Assembly: GCA_001584585.1 (NCBI GenBank)
Contig: LSYV01000052.1
Span: forward strand, 117,795-181,794
Origin: Gonium pectorale
Taxonomy: Eukaryota; Chlorophyta; Chlorophyceae; Chlamydomonadales; Volvocaceae
Direction of reading: 5' to 3'
Length of the DNA: 64,000 nt
Shown here: positions 59,301 to 64,000 of the stretch, piece after piece
How positions within the stretch are numbered: the first letter of the stretch is position 1
How the letters are laid out: the number at the start of each line of letters is the position of its first letter
The notes under the pieces: generated by a model
The model's database searches: none
Told to the model about the DNA's origin: nothing
Seen by the model: only the letters and a program-made list of their open reading frames with translations
Program-made: the position numbers and the translations under genes

Positions 59301-60833
59301 GCGAAGACGCCGGTTAGAAGGACCGGAGGTAGGGTAAGTCAATGGCTCCAGATAGGCTGCCCCGGCTACTGGTGTGCCGTGTGCCCCGTGTTATGAGAGC
59401 ACTCCTCAGAACAGCAAGCGGGGACGCTCCCGGATGCATCGGGTAGGTGCGTGGCTAAGGAGGAGTGATAGAAGGGCTTGTTGCTGAACGCCTACGGAGG
59501 CACCCCTTGGCGGCGCAATGCGGGAACTACAAACGACTACAGATTACTGTACAACGGTTGTGCCTGCCTCAGTACGCTAAGCCGCACCCTTAAGCCATTA
59601 GCAGCGTATGCTCAGCCACCAGCTAAATTGGTGTAACAAGGGGCCAACGGAACAGGTACCGACAACAGCATTGAGGGCATAGCCTTGCTATCTTCTCTCC
59701 CAGGCGTTCGTTACCTGAACGAATGGCCACAGGAAATCCACCGAGCTTTCTATGGAGAAGCTGACAGCAGGGCCCTGCTCAAAAGGGCCCTGCCGCTCAA
59801 TCACACGGGGCACCAGGCGTTCGTGTGAAACCACCAAAACGGCCAATCTTGCATTCGGACGAGCCAACTCAGCCAAGATACCATGGCTGTGCGGCACCAA
59901 GAGTGCTTACGAGACGGCGGGCTACAGCGACATGTTCCGGATGGGACGGAGAGGAAGGGGTACGGGGGGGGGCTACAGCCCATTTTGCTTAGCTCGCCTG
60001 GCTATGACCGACCCGACATGCTTACTGGGGCGTTGCGCCTTCTGGTGTGTATGGCCACGGAGGTGGGCTCCCTCAATGGAAGAGCGTGTCACTGTTCCGA
60101 CCAGGTTATGGGATACGAGGCTCAACGGCTGCAGCTCCCGGTACCTCACACTGGCACGAAAAGCTACTACGAGTCGCAAAGAAGGAGAGAGCCGCCTTTG
60201 CGGACGTTCAAAGCCGAAGGCGCGGCGCTGCCAGTAGGGTGGGTCGATACAAGGCAAGGCAATGTGTTCGGGCAAGCGAGCAGCTGGGACGCCTGCCGCC
60301 GCACTGCCTGACCTGACCCGTATCCGGACCCGGACCCGGACCGCGCATACACTGGCGCTGGTATGCGGTGTCTCGAGCTGCCACGCAAGCCCTGACTGCG
60401 AAGGATGAGCTAATTCCAAAGGATGGGTCCATTTCCTTCCATGCACTACAAACTGCACAGTGTTGATCGTCTGCCACCCGCCGGCGCACAGCATCCGGTC
60501 CCTTGCAGCTACCCCCCACGAGCCTTCACCTGCATGTCGCCTTCTCGCCTACCTGTTTCCCGCTGGCCGGGCTCCGAGAAGGGTCAAGGGCGCCACGGAC
60601 GGCGGTACGAGTTGTGCACCAAGCGCGAGGACGCGTGCTGAGTGAACAAGCCACCAGTCCTGGTGCACGGGCGGCGCTGCCGCCACCTGCCGAGCCCGCC
60701 GCTGCTGCAGAGATGTCACCAGAAGGTCAGCTGAGCGTATATACTCCGTCCGCCTCCATAGCCGACTAACTGTGGACCCATCCCATCGGTCCATGGGTGT
60801 CGACTGGCATTCACCATCGCAGCTCGCCCAAGT

Positions 60834-60865
60834 CATGCCTGTCATGGCCTCCTGTGACAGGCATG
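60834..60865. repeat. Inverted repeat, 11-bp stem and 10-base loop
   Basis: CATGCCTGTCA pairs perfectly with TGACAGGCATG. No following T-run and no adjacent gene end supports a terminator role. Confidence 0.75.
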
Positions 60866-61130
60866 CACATACCCTGACCTGCACACGCCAGCTTTTCAGC
60901 GCCCAGGCACGCAGGGAGCGTGTCAGCGCTACGCGCTTGTCAAGGACACAGCCAATCGCCGTTGCCTGTTCTGTGGCCTTCAGGTGCATTGCTCCTTCTC
61001 CTCGTGTGCGTGTCGTTGGTGTTTGGTCTCGGCTGCCGTGGTGCGCTGTACTTCAGTTGTCTTCGCCACGGGAGGGCGTCACAGAAGAAAAAAGCACCGA
61101 ACGTTGGCACACCTTGAAGCCGCAGCAGAG

Positions 61131-61257
61131 ACAGGCAGACTCCCCACAGATGGGCTGCAGGCCACACGAGCCGCTTGGCTCCCGACCCACCATAGCAGGT
61201 TGGTTAGACATCCGTTGTGTTAGCAGTGAGGCCCAGAACACGAAAGAAACGCGCACC
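61131..61257 (-). repeat. Dispersed repeat family 1, copy B
   Basis: Its reverse complement matches 3304-3422, best over the core GGGTCGGGAGCCAA and the following CGTGTGGCC. The two copies lie about 58 kb apart in opposite orientation. Confidence 0.7.
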
Positions 61258-62112
61258 GTGGCACACCGACTTCACGTCGTTGGGACACGTATGCAAGCAT
61301 GTGCAGCCCAGGTGCGTCAGCTGGGCGCCAGTCAGCCCCCTCGGCCCCTCCATCATGCGGCCTGTCCAGCAGCCTTGGCACGCAAGCGCAGCCCACACAG
61401 CCGTTTCGCCCCTCGTTGTCTCTATCAATCTCTATCCCCTCGCGGCAACAAGAGTGCCGCGCCGAGGCGGCGATTGCGGGGGAGGTGGGTGTCCGGTAGG
61501 GAGGACCCCCTCTCCCCTGGGACGCCCCGGGGGCTTCCTTGGAAGTTGCTTGCAGCCCGTCCCGCGCACCCGCCTCCTATGCCGAATCAGAGGCATGATC
61601 GATCCGGGCCTTAGGGGCTTAGAAGGGTCATACCCCACATGTGGAGTTGCGCCAACCCTTCTGCCTGGAGCCAATATGAAAAGAGATACGTACGAGCCCG
61701 GCGGTCGTTGGCACAGGTTGGCACGGGGTTCTCCCCTGGTCCTTACGCACAGTTCACCGGGTCGGCATCTCAGGACATGTATTAATGCTGAAATAATGCT
61801 CCTGTGCGCTGCCCCCACCTCTCAAGGCCGTGCGCGTTAAGGTCCATTCATGAGGACAGCGTCATGGGTGTTTGCCGTACGCGTGCGCGTACGCTGCGAT
61901 TAAGCAAGTTGCTATTCAACTATCGCAAACAGAGCCCCGCAAGTTGGCGTCGGTCGCCACTGCCCGCCGGCTTAGCCGTTTTCGACGTTTCCAGAGTCAA
62001 CGTCTCTGCGCAGTCGTCAAAGATCTGGCAAATCCAACCAGCTTATAATCTGTGGCCTTGGTCCAAACTGGACCTTTGCGTCGGGAAGGGTGGGCCGACT
62101 GAGGTGGTCATC

Positions 62113-64000
62113 ATGGCTTGCGTGTTTCCGCAGCTGCCGCCCGAGCTGGCGGAGAAGATCGTAGTCTGCCTTGACCCGAACGAGATGCCCAGCTTTCGCC
62201 TGGTCAACAAGGCCGCGGCGGAGCAGTTCCGAAGCCCGCAGCACACCACCTTCCGCCTCTCCCGGCCCGTCCCCCCGCACGCATTCGCGTCGCACTGGCT
62301 GGCCCCGGGCGCCACTCGAGGAATGAATTTGTGGCGCCGGCGTCACCTCCTGCGTGTCACAGCGGCCAGCGGCGTGGTGGCCAATTTGGAGGTGGCGGTG
62401 CAGGCGGCGGGCTGCATGCCGACGTACGAGGTCTTTGAGGCTGCTGCTGCTGCAGGAAAGCTAGACTCGTGCCAGTGGCTGCTGGATCAAAACTGTCCGA
62501 AAACCAGAGGGAAATCGGAAGGTAGCGGCCTGCTGGATGTTGCAGCGGAGAGGGGACACTGGCACGTGTGCGAGTGGCTGCGGGGACTCGGCATCGCCTG
62601 GAGCTCGGGCGGGGCCGGCGCTGCGGCCCGGGGCGGCCACGTGGGCCTGATGGAGTGGCTGCTGGCGCGGCGGCCGCAGCTGGATGTGCGCTTGAGTTCG
62701 CAAGAGGAGGCCAAGGACCTCTTTGCGGGTGTGGCACACGGCTGCGACCTGCCCACGCTGCAGCGCATGTGGGAGCGCTGGCGTGAACTCGACGACGGCA
62801 TCAAGCGGGAGTCCCTGGCGGCGGCCGCCGGCAGTCCCACGCCCGACTGGGTCGACAAGGTGGAGTGGCTGGAGGCGCAGGGCTGCCGGCGCAGCGTCCT
62901 GGCAGGAGCTTGCGCCGCCCGCACCTCCGACGCCGCTGCCCGCCTGGCCTGGCTGCAGGAGCGCGGCTACCGCCTGGACGTGACCGCCCTCGAGGCCGCT
63001 GCAGGGACGGGGGGTGCAGCCGCGCTGCGGTACCTGCTGGCCGAGGCGGGCGTGTCGGTTTCAGGGCAGAAGCAGGAGAACATAATGTACACCGTCTGCG
63101 AGGGCGGCCGCCTGGAGGCGCTTCGGGAGCTGCACGCCGCCGGCTGGCCGCTGAACAACGCCCGGTGCGCCTTGTGCGCCGCGCGCCTCGGGCACTTACA
63201 CGTGCTGGCCTGGCTGGAGGAGACGCTGGGCGCGGGGGCGCTGGGGATTGGGCGGGGCATCTTCACCGCCGCGGCGCGCTATTCGGGCAGCGTGGAGGTG
63301 CTCGCCTGGCTGGTGGACCGCGGCTGCGAGTGGGGGCCGTACGACATCAACGCGGCCGCCAAGTCGGGCTGCGAGGAGGCGGTGGAGTGGCTAGTGGCGC
63401 GAGCGGGTGCTGTGGAGGTGCGCGGGTGCGGGGTTTGGGGGTGGGCTTCGGGGGTTGGGGAGGGGGCTTCGGGCACGTGCGGATGCCGGGGGCAGGCGCA
63501 GGCGTGCAGGCGCTGGTCTGTGCGCATGTGATGGCGTGCAGTGGATGGGTGCATCTCTACGCCCCTAAAATCCATCTTTTTTTAAGATTCGCTTTATACA
63601 CAAGGCTCAAGGTTGCCAACCTGTGTTCAAGCTTTGGTTGCGTGGATTCAGCTGGGTTCGGCTGGACTTGAGGACGACCCAGTCAGGCCGCCACTTGCCC
63701 GTAAGTGCACAGCAGATCCCAACGCGGCAAGCGGGTGACGGAGCTACTCGTGACCTGCCTGTGGCCCGGGGCCCCCTTCTTCTGCCCTGCAACCAGATCG
63801 CTGGGTCTCCATTCATGGACCCGTGCCGCAACGGCGACCTGGCCATGGCGCGGCTGCTGCGGCGGCTGGGCGTGCCGTGGGGCCCGGATGGGGAGGCCGT
63901 GTCGGACGCCGCGCGTGACGCGCCGCTGCCCATGCTGCGTTGGCTGCTGGAGGAGGGCTGCCCCGTGGGCGACTACGGGGCCGCCCGGGCGGCAGCCCAG
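62113..64000 (+). CDS. F-box-like, ankyrin-type repeat protein, 3' end outside the window
   Basis: Two exons are visible, 62113-63417 and 63797-64000 (503 residues), joined in phase 0 and running off the edge. The N-terminus has FPQLPPELAEKIVVCL and SFRLVNKAAAEQF, an F-box-like helix pattern. From about residue 75 it holds degenerate ankyrin-type repeats of roughly 30 residues with recurring (C/M/V)EWL or AWL motifs: CQWLLDQ, CEWLRGLG, MEWLLARR, VEWLEAQG, LAWLQERG, LAWLVDRG, VEWLVARA, LRWLLEEG. This layout is common in large lineage-expanded families of volvocine algae. A role as substrate adaptor of an SCF ubiquitin ligase is inference. The ATG at 62113 is chosen because the F-box-like segment begins four residues later; the frame is also open upstream, with ATGs at 61864 and 61804. 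Confidence 0.75.

Larger units (their letters stand above)
56352..62112. other. Long intergenic region with repeats, no supported gene
   Basis: Reading frames here are short, present in several frames at once and match no family I know. The first plus-strand TGTAA after the CDKL-like stop that I found is at about 59632, so the 3' end of that gene is unclear. The section holds an 11-bp-stem inverted repeat (60834-60865), a family 1 repeat copy (61131-61257) and, at the right end, the promoter of the repeat-protein gene. Confidence 0.45.

Noticed and set aside
59690..60310. Retroelement-type methylase or polymerase fragment on the minus strand
   Set aside because: A few residues such as SPPYPF recalled such proteins, but the pattern breaks within a few codons in every frame.
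61804..62112. Upstream in-frame ATGs (61804, 61864) for the F-box-like protein
   Set aside because: The added segment is Arg/Ser-rich and unlike the family start. The F-box-like segment begins four residues after 62113.
1..64000. CRISPR arrays, bacterial operons, prophage or rRNA operons
   Set aside because: None seen. Intron structure and families are eukaryotic throughout, and the tandem repeats lack spacer structure.

Overview
The window is nuclear DNA of a green alga, most likely a volvocine or Chlamydomonas-like species. The reasons are the very GC-rich and intron-dense genes, donors mostly of the form GTGxGx or GTAxGx, TGTAA poly(A) signals, long Ala/Gly/Gln-rich tails, and the mix of gene families. 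I rebuilt six multi-exon protein genes by joining exons in phase by eye. They have no transcript support. Bases 11112-11770 are an assembly gap.

Layout. Bases 1-2074 are repeat-like with no supported gene. A minus-strand GT90/CAP10-type glycosyltransferase gene runs from 5990 down to at least 2075; its last conserved part is missing. Bases 5991-9661 are intergenic, with a short palindromic array and a probable poly(A) signal for the next gene. A minus-strand RINT1/TIP20 (plant MAG2) vesicle-tethering gene of 18 exons covers 20434-9662. A 495-bp divergent promoter region separates it from a 27-exon plus-strand gene (20930-33426). That gene encodes a two-pass membrane receptor with an outside CHASE sensor and an inside TKL-type kinase, and it is the most interesting gene here. 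After a long 3' region comes a compact zinc-finger plus GNAT acetyltransferase gene related to plant IDM1/ROS4 (37918-40192). A lower-GC, repeat-bearing stretch follows. Next is a CDKL-like kinase gene (44160-56351, about 2190 residues) with an 1845-residue low-complexity tail and a young inverted-repeat element in intron 2. Bases 56352-62112 hold repeats but no supported gene. An F-box-like, ankyrin-type repeat protein gene starts at 62113 and runs off the window end.

How they work together. The genes do not form one pathway. Two are signalling kinases (one a membrane receptor). Two belong to the secretory pathway (a Golgi/ER glycosyltransferase and a Golgi-to-ER tether). One is a probable chromatin acetyltransferase and one a probable F-box adaptor. 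Two dispersed repeat families (copies at 3304/61131 and 41845/45288) and a candidate transposon show mobile-element activity in introns and intergenic DNA.
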